From NCBI RefSeq assembly GCF_042453785.1, contig NC_091677.1, positions 6,481,501 through 6,545,500 on the forward strand: a stretch of DNA of 64,000 bases, in the 5' to 3' direction. Made by a program: the position numbers and the translations under genes. The DNA comes from Malus domestica. Lineage: Eukaryota; Streptophyta; Magnoliopsida; Rosales; Rosaceae. Of the stretch, positions 34,366 to 46,442 are shown piece by piece. Within the stretch, counting starts at the first letter, position 1. Each line of letters opens with the position of its first letter. The notes under the pieces were generated by a model, which was not told the origin of the DNA, searched no databases, and saw nothing but the letters and a program-made list of their open reading frames with translations.

Positions 34366-34525
34366 AAAAAGGTCGTACCCAGTGCACAAGGCTCCCGCTT
34401 TACGCAGGGTCTGGGAGAGGTGAATGTCGGCTAGCCTTACCCCAATTTATGGAGAGGCTGCTCCCAAGTCTCGAACCCGAGACCTACCGCTCATGGACGA
34501 AGGCACTTGCCATCGCACCAAGATG
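34366..34525 (-). mobile_element. Au SINE
   Basis: Plus-strand landmarks GGTCGTACCCAGTGCACAAG, GCTCCCGCTTTACGCAGGGT, CTGGGAGAGGTGAATGTCGG and CTCCCAAGTCTCGAACCCGA match the Au SINE, widespread in angiosperms. On the minus strand it starts with a box A-like GATGGCAAGTGCC and a box B-like GGTTCGAGACT. It is close to the form I remember, so it may be a young copy. Confidence 0.8.
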
Positions 34526-35002
34526 AGAACAAATTGCAGCTCCACTGATACCAGATTTCATTTCGGTTTCCATGCATTCAAAGTCCTGTTGATTCCTCTA
34601 CCTATCCATTCAATTACAATTACAACCGCGGCCTCGCCTAACTAAGTTGGCTAGATCAATGTGCTTCCCCTTTTCCACCCAAGTTTGAATCCCCGTCCCC
34701 CTAGTTTATATTAGATTAGAACAATTGCTCAAGCTACATCCAATTGCATCATGGACACATATTAAAGGCTCAACATTTATAATTACGCTATCTATTTAGC
34801 CGCTCCTTCAATTCATTATCAGATATTTTTATCTTTTTCTTACTCAAATCAACCAAAACGGGTCGAACCCACAACAATCAAGAAATCGCAAAGCAAACCC
34901 ATTACACGAATTGCATTCAAAATACCCAAAATTGACAAAACCCATCAGGGAAATTGAGAAGAGGGATTAGAGGATGGACCTGATTCGAAAGAATGTGGGT
35001 GA

Positions 35003-35185
35003 CTAGAGATAGAAAGAATCCGATGTAATCTTAAAGATGATGAAGCAGAGGAACGCGAAGAATATGGAGAGGAAGAGGTAATCAACGAAGACGAAGAACT
35101 CGGTGGAGCCATGGTTCCTCTTCTTCTCACTCTTCGCAACGCTGGCGTCCTTGGATTCTTGGCGCAATTCTTTGACCTTCGCCAT
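35003..35185 (-). CDS. Small single-TM protein, unknown function
   Basis: 60 aa from the ATG at 35185. The first 28 residues are charged ([20 protein letters not shown]), followed by a strongly hydrophobic segment from about residue 30 to 53 ([20 protein letters not shown]), with four residues of tail after the membrane segment. The layout (soluble N-terminus, C-terminal membrane anchor) would fit a tail-anchored or small ER protein. I do not recognise the family. GC-rich leader and good ATG context support a real gene; it could also be the first exon of a longer one. Confidence 0.45.
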   Translation of the reverse strand: MAKVKELRQESKDASVAKSEKKRNHGSTEFFVFVDYLFLSIFFAFLCFIIFKITSDSFYL

Positions 35186-35208
35186 TGTTGTTTTCTGACC
35201 CGGTTCAC

Positions 35209-36124
35209 GCGGGCGAGGATCTAAAAGTGGGTTCTGGGATCTAGGTGCAAGAGATTTTTCAGATCCGGGGTTCGTTCTGTAATTTTGAAAATGTTGGGGA
35301 TGCTGCTACTTGTTTGAGGGAGGCGGAGGAGGTTGGTTTCGGTTAACGCTGGTTGAATCCCGCGCGCTCTGTGAAATGTTGGGAGGTCACGTGCACTGCA
35401 TGTGATGTAAAACGAGAAGTGGGCCTTTCAAAGCCACATTGGGCTACAAGGGTGGTCTGTAATAACCACCGAATATGAAAGGCCAGTTCGGTAATAAACA
35501 ACCGAACTATATAAATTATTGCGGCATATACGTGAAACTACGATTCGTAAGGAAGATGAAGCTCATTCCGAGGAAGGAGCCAAGCAGTGTTCTCAAAACT
35601 TTCCGAAAAAGGCAGTCATTTCAACTTCAACCTCGAACAAAATGTAGTTGCAAAATCTCAATCTTCTTACTCATCTTTGTGGCACTATAATTACAAGTAT
35701 ACAGTTTCTCCAAGCTGCAACATGAGTTGCAGTACCTGTTGAAATTTACAGCTACTCCAATACATATACATAGCACGAGATCGCCAGGGAGATCTGACTG
35801 AATTTGAGAACGAATATATAACACACCTGAGGGACAAATAATTCTTCGTGTCGTATGTGTTTGGTTCGGATAACCAATAATTGCTGGTCTCCCAAGCTAT
35901 CCCATGCCGCTTCCTAGTATATGGGGGTCTGCACATCCAATGGATGACGATCTCCCCTTTCAACGAGTATGTTACTCGCACTTATAGTATCGAATTTTTG
36001 ACTTCCACACCCTAATGGGGTCCATGCTTTTCAAAATTTAGTCCTGCCCACGGAATCACAAATTCATTATTTGAAGAATTCATTATTGGACCTAAACATG
36101 TATTGATATTCTGAAATATGCCCT
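35209..36124. other. Intergenic between the small ORF and the Mpv17-like gene
   Basis: Probably promoter of the minus-strand small ORF and 3' UTR of the Mpv17-like gene. A possible extra terminal exon of the latter near 35690-35720 (acceptor CAG then LGETVYL and a stop) cannot be excluded. Confidence 0.3.
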
Positions 36125-38653
36125 TCACTGACTGCTAACATGACGTACCTTTGAAGAACTGCTTGACGAAGAAGCAGAATCTGCTCCAGAAGATGCCTCA
36201 GATAAACTAGAATCTGCCTTCTCATTTGAATAACTACCCAAAGAAAATTTAATCAGTGAGAGACGATATATGCATGTTGAAATTAAAATGCATACAAAAT
36301 AGGGCAGATTACACTTCTCAGGGTAGGGGTTCGCACACAGAAATTCTCGCCACATAAAAGAACTAAGATTGGAGGCTTACGTTGAGAGAATAGTAACCCA
36401 AATTAGCTCCACACAGTCCACCCAAAGAAGCCTTTGTTCAACAGGGATCAGGCCATAGGTAATGACATGAGCGAATGGCCAAAGCTTCCATCCCGCCTGT
36501 CATGCCAGTTGACTCACAGATATAAGTAGGTTACAACTTATAACATACCAATTAAACCTGTATTCACTAAAAACTCAAACCACCACAAGCATTTAGATCA
36601 AATACAGCATTATAACAATTTCTACTTGATTTTACTTGCTAGTTCCTAACGTAAACTAATATCTGAAAAAATGAATTTCCTTTTTTCCTCTATCCCCTTG
36701 ATCTTTGTATATACTTTTTTCAGGTATAACACTAAGCTCTGCTGGTATGATTGCATAAGTACAAGTGAAAGAAGCAATTCTACTGTTGGAGACCCATTAG
36801 CTCAAATTTCATCTTTTAGCTATACTTTTGTACTTTACGACATATTCCGTTTATCTGTTATTGTGATATGAAATATTATTAAACTTAAGCAGCATATGAA
36901 GCAAAACAAGCAATGATAACTGAGTCAGAGAACTTGAATCAGATACAAGTGAACATATCCTCAATGTTTTTTCAGAAATCCAACTCTATCTGGTAAGAAA
37001 ATAATCTCGTAATCCATTCAAAACAAGCAAAAGACAATCACAAAAACAAAAACAAGACATGCAAAACTGTTAAGGAAGATTTAGAAGAGTTTCTCACAGT
37101 CAGCATGGGCACAAATGTAGCCCTAAGTTCATCAAAAATCTTGGTTGGGGATTCGAAACGCAAGAACCCCAAAACCACAAAATAGATGCTGTTCCAAATC
37201 GCTGACCACACTGTTTGATCAAAGGCTATTTTGGCAGGGACCACCCACCAATCCTCCAAAGGAAAAAGAGCCTGAAAATCAGAGTCGATAATTTTAGCCA
37301 TTCATAGAAACCCATCAAACAAGCTAGAAATAAGCAAATATAGACCAGAACCATCACCTCACAAAATTGGTAATAATAATGGGAAAGAGATCCATGGAAA
37401 GTAAAGCCAACAAGGCCTGATCTGAACATACGTTTCCGGTCAAACTCCAAAAGCGGCTTCCCTTCAAAACACTTCACATACAATAGGAAACAACTTAGAA
37501 GCCACAAAAACAAGTCATGATTGAGATGAACTTTATCTAATCTTATCTGAAGAGAGACTTACTTGAGCAATCCAATCTCCTAGAGTATAGACAACCCCAC
37601 TTATCACCATTTTGGCAAAAACAGGATTTGCTTTGAGAGCCTGTTCATATGCAATCCAATTGTGTTCCGGTACATATCTTAGTATCTCATAAAGTGTCCA
37701 TCCCTGAAAAAACGTCTCGAAAATTAAGCTTTGACATCCAAAATACAACAACTTACTGAGGCAACCATCTTATTCAATATAGAGAAGAAAAAGAACTCGA
37801 TTTCGATTCAGCTCATCATTCAACCATGTATAGGTTAACTTCTGAAGTATTAAGGATCAACCCCATTCCAAAAACAAAGCTGGAAACTTAAAGCAAATTA
37901 CCAAATTAAGACAAAAAAGAAAACCCTTTAAACATTCTGCAGCTTATTTGCATCAAAATCCATGAATTCACAGATAACAATTTCGATTCGGCTCATCATT
38001 CTACTAAAAGATGTTCCAAATCCGGCAGTGAAACTTAACTAAGTATAGATTAAAGTATTAAGGATCAACCAATTCCAGAATTAAAGCTGAAAACTTTAAT
38101 CAATTAACCAACAAATTAAGGTAAACCCATCAGAGGAAACCCTTCCAAGATTCATATGAGCACATAATCCATGAACACACGTACCAATATGTACACCTAT
38201 ACACATATACACATGAATGAGATAACTTACATGCCAATAATCGTGGTCGATTGTGAGCAACTTAGAGACCGCAAGGGTCCCAAATCCCAGAACAATTAAC
38301 GCATTAATAGCTCTGCTCGTCAGCTTATCCAAATCATCCCCCTCTCCTTTCTCCTCCGATGATGTCGAAAGAGCCTGAAATTCTCCCGACCCATTAAGCA
38401 GCAAGCTGCTATCTTGTTCCCCTGTATCCTTCTTCTTCAAGGGAACCACCTCTCTGTCCTCCGTGATCGATCTAACAATCCAGCTTCGTTTTTTCCTGGT
38501 CGGGAAGGCCGGAAGCCGTGGTGGGTGGGGTTTGCTGGAGGTTTGGGTGCAGAAGAAGAGTGAAAGCGAGTTGGGTTTGTGAGATTGGGTGGCGAAGGAG
38601 GAGGTTGAGGGTGAAGGGAGGTTGTGAGCTGCGATCGTGTTAAGGGTAGCCAT
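36125..38653 (-). CDS. Chloroplast Mpv17/PMP22-family membrane protein (PXMP2/4-like)
   Basis: Exons 38231-38653, 37563-37703, 37358-37471, 37098-37271, 36381-36496 and a last one from 36233 down to a stop at 36125 (or a splice at 36149). The first five join in frame with GT-AG borders. About 358 aa. Residues 1 to about 55 are a Ser/Pro-rich plastid transit peptide (MATLNTIAAHNLPSPSTSS). Then come an acidic linker, a TM segment (INALIVLGFGTLAVS), and the Mpv17/PMP22 domain: WTLYEILRYVPEHNWIAYEQ, VISGVVYTLGDWIAQ, FRSGLVGFTFHGSLSHYYY, DWWVVPAKIAFDQTVWSAIW, NSIYFVVLGFLRFESP and GWKLWPFAHVITYGLIPVEQ with LLWVDCVELIWVTILS. The tail is Ser-rich. It resembles Arabidopsis At1g52870. Mpv17 proteins are small channel-like membrane proteins; the substrate is unknown. 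Confidence 0.85.
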
Positions 38654-38869
38654 TTTGTTGGGTTAATCGAGAGAGCTTTCAGAGAACTTGAGGAATCCAA
38701 TGTGATGTAAATGGCTATGTTTTTACGTGGGAGTTTTTGTTGGGACTCAAGTGTTTGATTGATCGGGAAAGTAACACACGGCTCTCGATTTTTCAGTGGA
38801 TCAGAGAAAACGATCGTGCTTGCTTTCTTTGCCATACATTACAAATTTACAAATGCTTGGTTCTACTGT

Positions 38870-39214
38870 TTTCCCTTTGACTCAAAATTTCTATATCGTT
38901 AAGAGTAAAATTTTATCGTTGATCGCGTCGATTGTGTTGTGTTTCATAACATACATGCATGGCATTTGAGATGTTTCACATGTTAGAAATTTCTACAATA
39001 TCTAATTCAAAAATACTTAATTATTTCCCACCATTGTAGTAAATGATCACTTGCTTAAGTAAAATATTGATTACAATTTTTGTTTTTGTTTTTGGTTTTT
39101 TTAAGCATCAAATGAATGTTCGAACTTGAAATGCAAAGTTGCATCAAAGGTAAAATAAAATAGACTGCATAAGAAGTTTCTTCTAACATTTACAAGATAA
39201 AATCTGGTTACAAT
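38870..39214. other. Intergenic, nothing recognised
   Basis: AT-rich spacer between the Mpv17-like gene promoter and the first protease pseudogene. Confidence 0.4.
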
Positions 39215-39727
39215 GTTATGCCAGGAATCCTAACAAGTAATTCACCAGTGCTCGTTCCAACATTTCGTAGGCAGCTGGTCGAACAATCCATGAGTAATTA
39301 CTCCCCGAATCAATTAAAGTCCCTCGATGACCTGATTGTGTCCTAGCAAAATGTTAATTTATGGTACATACATCTGATGAGTAGTCTAAATTCATGGTAC
39401 TCTTTTCACTCCAAACGGTATGAGCAAAAATTTCCAAGGCATGTTTCAGGATTGCAAATTATTGAAATCAGTTGTCTTTGGTAAAAGCAATGGTTTCCTT
39501 GATCTCTGCACCCTTGGCATTGGATCCAAATAAGGTGGCTTTCAAGTGGTGCCTCGACAACGCCTCAGGCGTCTACGCGCACCTCCCAAACGCCTAGGCT
39601 AGTCTACAGCCCACTCTCGCTAGGCAGAGATGTTGATAGCCCGTCTAAAAAACTGCTTAGACTAGTCTCAATACTAATTTCTTAAAACATTGATCTTTTA
39701 CTTGTGAAACTTGACTGCGTTGGCCAT
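39215..39727 (-). pseudogene. Aspartic protease pseudogene, truncated copy
   Basis: On the minus strand the start region (ATG at 39727, MANAV) and the sequence upstream of it align with the start and upstream region of the copy at 48035 (shared GTTWAGCAATCTTTTWCTTGTGRAACTTAAAC). A hAT remnant (39540-39690) replaces most of the N-terminal half. Beyond it come LIWIQCQGC and then, after a deletion, GTLIDSGSNYSWIV and AAYEMLERALVNYLLG: the second catalytic motif (DSG) and its flank from a nepenthesin-like A1 protease. No long frame survives. Confidence 0.7.
39540..39690. mobile_element. hAT remnant of the CCTAGGCG family
   Basis: GCCTCAGGCG, CGCCTAGGCT and an end TTCTTAAAACATTG resemble the subterminal and terminal parts of the element at 12628-13761. 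It interrupts the protease copy. No TSD resolved. Confidence 0.45.
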
Positions 39728-40059
39728 GGAAATTTAGATTGTATGTTAAGCAATCTTTTACTTGTGAAACTTAAACCTAGATCACAGATTCACATGGCTT
39801 ATGTGATGGGGGAAGGAAAACTTAAAAGGTGATTCCTTTTTAAGAGAGAATCCGATTTGTTGCACGTAATGTTTAAGGAAAGATCTCAAAATCCACAAGT
39901 AATGAATGTTGTCATCTTTCTTTTGTAAATCATTAATTCATGGGTATGCACAACTTAAAGAGAAATCTAATTTTTTTTCCCCATTATTAATTAATTAGAC
40001 ATGAATAGATAGTTATAGCATGAATGACATCCACAGCTGGTATATCCATCTTCCACAAC

Positions 40060-40915
40060 TGAAGTGTTCGACCAAATAGGGTCCCAAACTTTAAGAGGCT
40101 CCCAAAAAAATTTTGCTATCTAATACACAGCATTACTATACCTGAATGTGAACGAAAAAAAAGAAAAGAATTTCAAGTGGGACTTACAATTCCCTCTTTT
40201 CTAATTTTCCCACTTTTCTTATTAAAAAAATAAATAAACTATCCCACCTTTTGATTTTCTAGCAATCTAATGATACTTTGTGTTTGTGTCACTCAGTACT
40301 ACAGTCTGGTGGTATTCCTCTTCGCTTACAAGTGAGAGGGTTTAGGTTCGAATCTTGTGAATGACAAATTCGATACCAAATTAGGCTGCCCATTGTGTGA
40401 CTTAGCAGAACTTCCCCTCCCATAGTGTAAAAATATCGATGTACTAAAAAAATGATACTTTAGTGGGCTCTACAACAATTACAAATCATACTTGCAATTA
40501 TATATGTTGCAGGAAAGATTAAATATGCTTGCTTTGATATCGATTGAAAATGGTTTTTTAGACAAAATTGATTATGAATATTTAATTGATGATTTTGCAA
40601 CAAAGAATGCATGAAGAACCATTTTAAGTGAAACTTCAATGTTAGACTTTTTTGAAGCTTTTACTCATTCGGTTTCTTAAGATTGAACCAATTGTTGATT
40701 ATTTAGTAATATGTAATTTTTGTAGCTTTCTTTACATTTAATGATATCTAGAAACTGATAATTAGTGTAAATTTTAAAGTTTATTTCAGTTTTAATTATT
40801 GCTTTTTAGCATCATCAATACATTGTTCAACTTTTTTTCTGGAAGACTGTCTTAAGATTGGCTCCCTTTATAAATTTTGTACAAGACCCCAAAATTTCAG
40901 GCACGGCCTTGAACA
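40060..40915. mobile_element. Possible old hAT remnant
   Basis: The left end AGGGTCCCAAACTTTAAGAG and the right end in reverse complement CAAGGCCGTGCCTGAAATTT are similar to hAT termini, with GGGGTCTTG-type subterminal sequence. No exact TSD. A SINE lies inside. Confidence 0.35.
40289..40451 (+). mobile_element. tRNA-derived SINE (plus strand)
   Basis: Starts TCACTCAGTACTACAGTCTG, box A-like TCTGGTGGTATTC, box B-like GGTTCGAATCTTG, and ends in a short A-tail. Same family as 9007-9187 over the first 70 bp. Confidence 0.5.
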
Positions 40916-42653
40916 TTCATACACAATAGTGTGCAATAATAAGGAGAATTTAGCGTCTAGAAATGCACTACAAAACACAATCTAATGTTTTCTAGCTTTT
41001 GTAGCAAATTCAACCTCGTTAAGAAATCCAAATCATTTCATCCAAATGGAGCCTTATCATAATGCAAACTTCTTTGAAACTTATTTAAACCAGAGATGGT
41101 TTATACATATGTAAGAGTTTTTATGCAGATTATGACCTAATTAATGGCAAAGATGGTTCGAATATTTTCACTACAGAAATTTTTAGCTAATTAAGATGGA
41201 TTTAGATATTTTATTTGTTCATGGTTATGCAGTTGCAGCTGTACATCAGTTCGAGCCATAACATCTCAGTGATATTCAAATCATGACAAATCGACATGAA
41301 AAAGTTCAGGAAAACAGTCACACATATGTATGTTCAATTCAAGGGAGGTTGAAACTTCTATGAAATTTTTAGTATAATAATTGCTAATGATTAGCACAAT
41401 TCATGGATTTTTAACACAATCTTGGGGTCCAAAACGCAATGTCTTTCTGTTAAGATCATATATGAAACGGTAATTTTGTTGCTGGTATGCACCTATGGTG
41501 ATTACACCTTCTCCATCACTTTCCGGTATCATTGCCAAGCAAAAATACTCAAATTTCCTTTGATCGATTTTCACGACATATGCACTCGGAGGCTGCACCA
41601 CTAGATCGGCACCTACCAAATGGAATGTAATTATTGGAAGATTGGCATATCCCTGCCTTACTCCTTTTGGTCTTATGCCTATCATCCTAGAGAAGCGATT
41701 CACCAGTGCTTGTTCCAAGATTTCGTATGCTGGTTTAATGTTATCCACGAGTAAGGAGCTCCTGAGGCAATTATGGTTTCCCCCACGGGACCTTTTCCAA
41801 AGAAAGGTTTCGGGTGGAATTCGCAAAGGTGTGCCTGCAACACTAATGTCTGTCAAGTTAATAAAAGTAAGCAACAATTAGACCAATAAGTGAGACAGGA
41901 TTATGTTACATTTCCGTATTGCGAAAGTACAGATTAGTTGGTATATCTTTACCAAATCAGAGATATGTAGTGTGACAATGATCGTTAGGGGCAAGTTTTT
42001 GGAGGTAATATGAGAACCTGCCTGTGCTGTAGAGCCTAAATGCGTGACAAGGGATCGAGGCGACCATCCTAACTCTAATATACCCGCAACATTACCTCCC
42101 TCCTTGCCCCAATGATCCATAACTGTCTGTTTAGTACCACACCCAAAAACAATGTTTGAAATCTTCTCTTTTTGGAACCTTGGGTCTGAATCAAATGTAA
42201 GGGTTTCTAATGCAAGCTCACCTTCAGAACTGCTACCACTACCGTACTCTTCATGGTACTAGCAAAAGTTTCCATGGCATATTCCACGACGGTAAAGGGG
42301 GTGGCTACCACAAGCAATTCTCCGATAAGAAGAGGATTGTGAATGATTAAAAATTGGTTGTCTTTACACAAAGCAATGGTGTCCTGGATCGTTACACCCT
42401 TGGCATTGGATCCATGTAAGGTCGCTTCCCGTGTCCATGAGAAGAAAGTAAGATATGGGTGATGACTTCTTGAATGTGCCTATGCTTAGTTTGGCAATGT
42501 TGTAGTTTCCAGTTGATGGTCAACTATTTGACGCACAACATTGGAAGAATAAATGTGATTGGCGGCTTGCAAACCTTGGCGGAAGTAGTTGGCGCGGGCT
42601 TTGGTTAGGAGAGTTTTCGAGTTCTTTTTTATTGTGTGAGGTTGGGTTGGTAG

Positions 42654-42911
42654 TGTAAATCTTACTGTAATATGATGAAGAAGAAGAAGATGAAAAGACG
42701 AAGAACAGAGATATCTTGAGAAGAAGAAAGAGAGAGTCGTTCAATACTAAAGACTATTTCATTACATTTACTGTTCAGAACATTACATACTTATATTCTT
42801 TTACACAGTAAACCTTATCTCTTAAGCTATCTTGTAACTACCTAATATAACAACCTTCCTTATCTAATGACAAGTGGCATCTTATTAAGTATTGGATCAC
42901 TATCCTCAACA
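42654..42911 (-). repeat. 3' LTR of the copia element
   Basis: 258 bp, TGTAAATCTTACTG...ATCCTCAACA on the plus strand. The polyprotein stop codon (42906-42908) lies in its first bases in element orientation. Confidence 0.95.
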
Positions 42912-43370
42912 TCCCCCCTCAAACTCAGGAGAGGAGCAATCGAGCCTGAGGTTGTTGCAGTGGGTCTGAAATAGTGGAGCAGATAGTCCCTTGGCTAGAA
43001 TGTCAGCAAACTGGTCACTGGATATAACAAAGCGAACTTGAAGGAACTTTTGAGCAACTCGTTCTCTCACAAAATGGATGTCCACCTCAATATGTTTAGT
43101 GCGCTGATGTAACACTGGATTACAAGATAAAGCAATCGCAGACATATTATCACAGAAGAGAACAGTGGGAGTAGAAACTGAAACTTTGAGAAACACAAGT
43201 AGTTGTTTAATCCAGTCAAGTTCAGCTGCAGTAGTTGCTAAGGCTCGGTATTCAGCCTCTGTGGATGATCGAGAAACCGTTTGCTGCTTCTTAGAAAACC
43301 AAGAGATAGGGTTATGACCAAGAAATACCACAAAACCTGTTGTTGATCTCCTGTCATTGGGGTCACCAGC
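42906..43370 (-). pseudogene. pol: Copia polyprotein, RNase H part after the second stop
   Basis: In frame with the RT part but behind a TGA at 43371-43373 that replaces the conserved Trp after the FSDAD motif (Trp codon changed by one base). It keeps the RNase H signature: [41 protein letters not shown] and [12 protein letters not shown]. It would be made only by readthrough or not at all. Confidence 0.9.
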
Positions 43371-46300
43371 TCAATCAGCATCTGAAAAAGCATGTAAATC
43401 CATAGAACATTTCACATATTTAATCCCAAGCTTGATAGTACCCTTAAGATATCGGAGGATCCTTTTTACCGCAATATAATGTGATTCTATAGGTTTGTGC
43501 ATGAATTGGCACACCTGATGGACTGCAAATGCTATATCCGGTCTTGTAAAAGTTAGATACTGTAAAGCACCAACAATGCTTCTGTAAAGGGCAGGATTGT
43601 TGAATGGATGACCATCATCCAATAGCAACCTATTATATGGTAAACAAGGGGTGGCACAGAATTTAGATTCTAACATCTCTGTTTTTGTAAGAAGATCAGT
43701 AACATACTTTGCTTGTGAGAGAAGCAAACCATCTGCCTGTTCAATAATCTGAATCCCCAGAAAGTAATGGAGAGAGCCTAAATCCTTGATTTCAAACTCT
43801 TTGGTTAAAGCAGTAATAACATCATCAACACCAGAGGTAGCATTCCCAGTAATTATTATATCATCCACATATAATAGGAGAATCACAACTGCAGAACCAA
43901 CTTGCTTCACAAAAAGAGATGAATCTGCATAAGTTGTAACAAAACCAAGAGATGGGAGGAAGCTAGTGAATTTTTCATTCCAAGCTCGGGGAGCTTGCTT
44001 AAGACCATACAGAGACTTATGGAGTTTACAAACATAATCTGAATGACAAGAATCAAGGAATCCAGGTGGTTGAGACATATACACATCCTCCTGTAAAACC
44101 CCATGAAGAAATGCATTCTTCACATCTAATTGCCTGAGTTTCCAACCAAAATTAGCTGCCAAGGCCAACATAAGTCTCACAGTAGTTGGTTTAACTACAG
44201 GACTAAAAGTTTCCCCATAATCAATGCCTTCTTCCTGATTGAAACCTTTAGCAACTAGCCTAGCCTTATACCTCCCAATAGTGCCATCAGCATTCTTCTT
44301 AATCTTGAATACCCATTTACATCCAACCAAGTTTTTATGGGGAGGCAGAGGTACCAAGGTCCATGTGCCCTGAGAGTGTAATGCAGACAATTCGTCCTTC
44401 ATTGCATGTAACCAAACTTCACTCTTTAAGGCAGATTTGTAAGTGGCAGGTTCAACCAGTGATAAATCTACGCCATCATTCTCATGGATTGTTGCTAAGA
44501 GAGCCATTTTCTTGGAAATTCCATTTTTGGAGCGAGTTTGCATTGGATGCAAGTTTAATGGAGGAATAGGAAGAACCACTTGCAGTCTCTCCGGTTGGAA
44601 ATCAGGAGTCACAGGGATAGTAGAGGAGGATGATTGTTCAACTGCAGTAATGGATTGTGGTGAGTGTTGTCGTACTGAAGGATCTGGGATTGGAGATATG
44701 GAAGCAGGTAGTGTAAACTCTGGTGATGTTAAAGGTTGTACTAAAGGAGACTCATGAGATCTAGAGTGTGATGGGGGTGATGTGGAAGCATGTAAAACTG
44801 GAGATATAAGCACATTTTGAAAATTAGGAACTGGAGTAGGAATGGACACTGGTACAGGTGGTGATTTAGACACTAGTAAATGTTGTGTACTTGTCAAAGA
44901 TGGGTAAGGAAACTCCCGTTCATCAAATAAAACATGACGAGAGATAAAGACTTTCTTCCTAGACACTTCATAACATAGAAATCCTTTGTATTTGGAAGCA
45001 TAACCGAGAAAGACACACTTACTAGTTCGGGGCTGCAACTTAGTGGAGTTAAATGGTCGTAACAATGGGTAACATGAACAACCAAAAGTTCTTAAATGAG
45101 TAACTTCAGGAACAGATCCATATAAGACTTCAAATGGTGAGTGGTGATGAAGTGTTGGAGTTGGCATTCTATTAATTAGGTAGACATAGGTTTGACAAGC
45201 AAAAGACCAGAAACTAAGAGGTAATTGAGCTTGTTGTAACAGGGTGATTGAAGTTTCAATAATGTGTCTGTGCTTCCTTTCAGCCAGACCATTTTGTTCT
45301 GGTGTGTGAGGACAAGACAGTTGATGAGTTTTACCCTTTTGAACCAGAAAAGTTTGAAAGTGTTTCCCTATGTATTCACCCCCACCATCACTTTGTAATG
45401 TTTTAATGGATACAGAAAATTGATTTAACACAAACTGATAAAAGGCAACAAAGATGGAACAAACAGCTGCTTTATTATTGATAGGAAAAATCCAACAGAA
45501 TCGTGTACACTCATCTATAAAGGTAACATAGTATTTAAACCCTTCTATAGAGAGACAAGGAGCAGGGCCCCACACATCACTATGAACAATCTCAAAAGGA
45601 GTATTTGACTTTGACAAGGCAAAGGCAAAAGGCAATTTACTAAATTTTCCCTCTAAGCATGTAGAACACAACACTGGAGAAGAATCGGATTCTATATGGA
45701 TGTTGGATTTCTTAAGCATAAGAGAGACTATAGAGTTAGAGGGATGACCTAATCTGCTATGCCATAGGCTGGAGCTAATTTGATGACCAAGGTATGCAGC
45801 AGCTGGAAAAATTGGTTTGATGGATGCAGGACTTGTAGGAATAGGAATAGGGTACAATCCATTATTGCAGAGGCCTTTGAACAGTACTCTCCCTGTGACT
45901 TTGTCCTGAATCCAAAAACAAAAGGCATCAAAAATTAGCCAACAGTTGTTATCAAGGCATAATCTATGTACTGAGAGTAAGTTTTGAGTGAGTTTAGGTA
46001 CACAAAGCACATAATTCAGCTTTAATTTGTGAGCAGAAGGTTGTAAAATAGTAGAGCCCACATGAGACACACTCAGACCTTCACCATTAGCAGTCTGAAT
46101 CATTTCAGTGGATGGATATGGTGTAGCCAAAGACAAATTGCTTAGATCAGCAGTCATATGGTTGGTTGCACCAGAATCAGTGAGCCATACTTGCTGGGAA
46201 CTCAGTTGTTGTCCCAAAGGTGGTGCTGAAGCACTAACATGATATGCATTCATAGATGGATGAGAAGATGGACCAGTTGAATTCCTGAAATGGCAAAACT

Positions 46301-46442
46301 GAGCACTATGGTTTCTTTTTCCACAGATTTGGCAACCTTCAGGAATTAGAGATTCAGTATTCCGAAATCTACATGTATCAGCAAAGTGACCATATTTACC
46401 ACATATTTGACATGGTGACACTTGAGAATTGGATGAAGGATA
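43371..46442 (-). pseudogene. pol: Copia polyprotein: zinc knuckles, protease, integrase and reverse transcriptase
   Basis: About 1020 codons open between the TAA at 46443 and the TGA at 43371, with no good start of their own. In order: two CCHC knuckles (CQICGKYGHFADTC, CQICGKRNHSAQFC), protease motif WLTDSGATNHM, GAG-pre-integrase (HSRLGHPSN...CSTCLEGKFSKLP), integrase catalytic D-D-E (VHSDVWGP, LQSDGGGEY, PEQNGLAERKH), and RT (KARLVAKGFNQ, LDVKNAFLHG, YVDDIIITG). All catalytic residues I can check are present. The frame equals that of gag, so the upstream TAA is a single nonsense change rather than a frameshift. Confidence 0.92.

Noticed and set aside
44363-44757. Plus-strand ORFs opposite copia pol
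   Set aside because: Shadows of the polyprotein on the minus strand.
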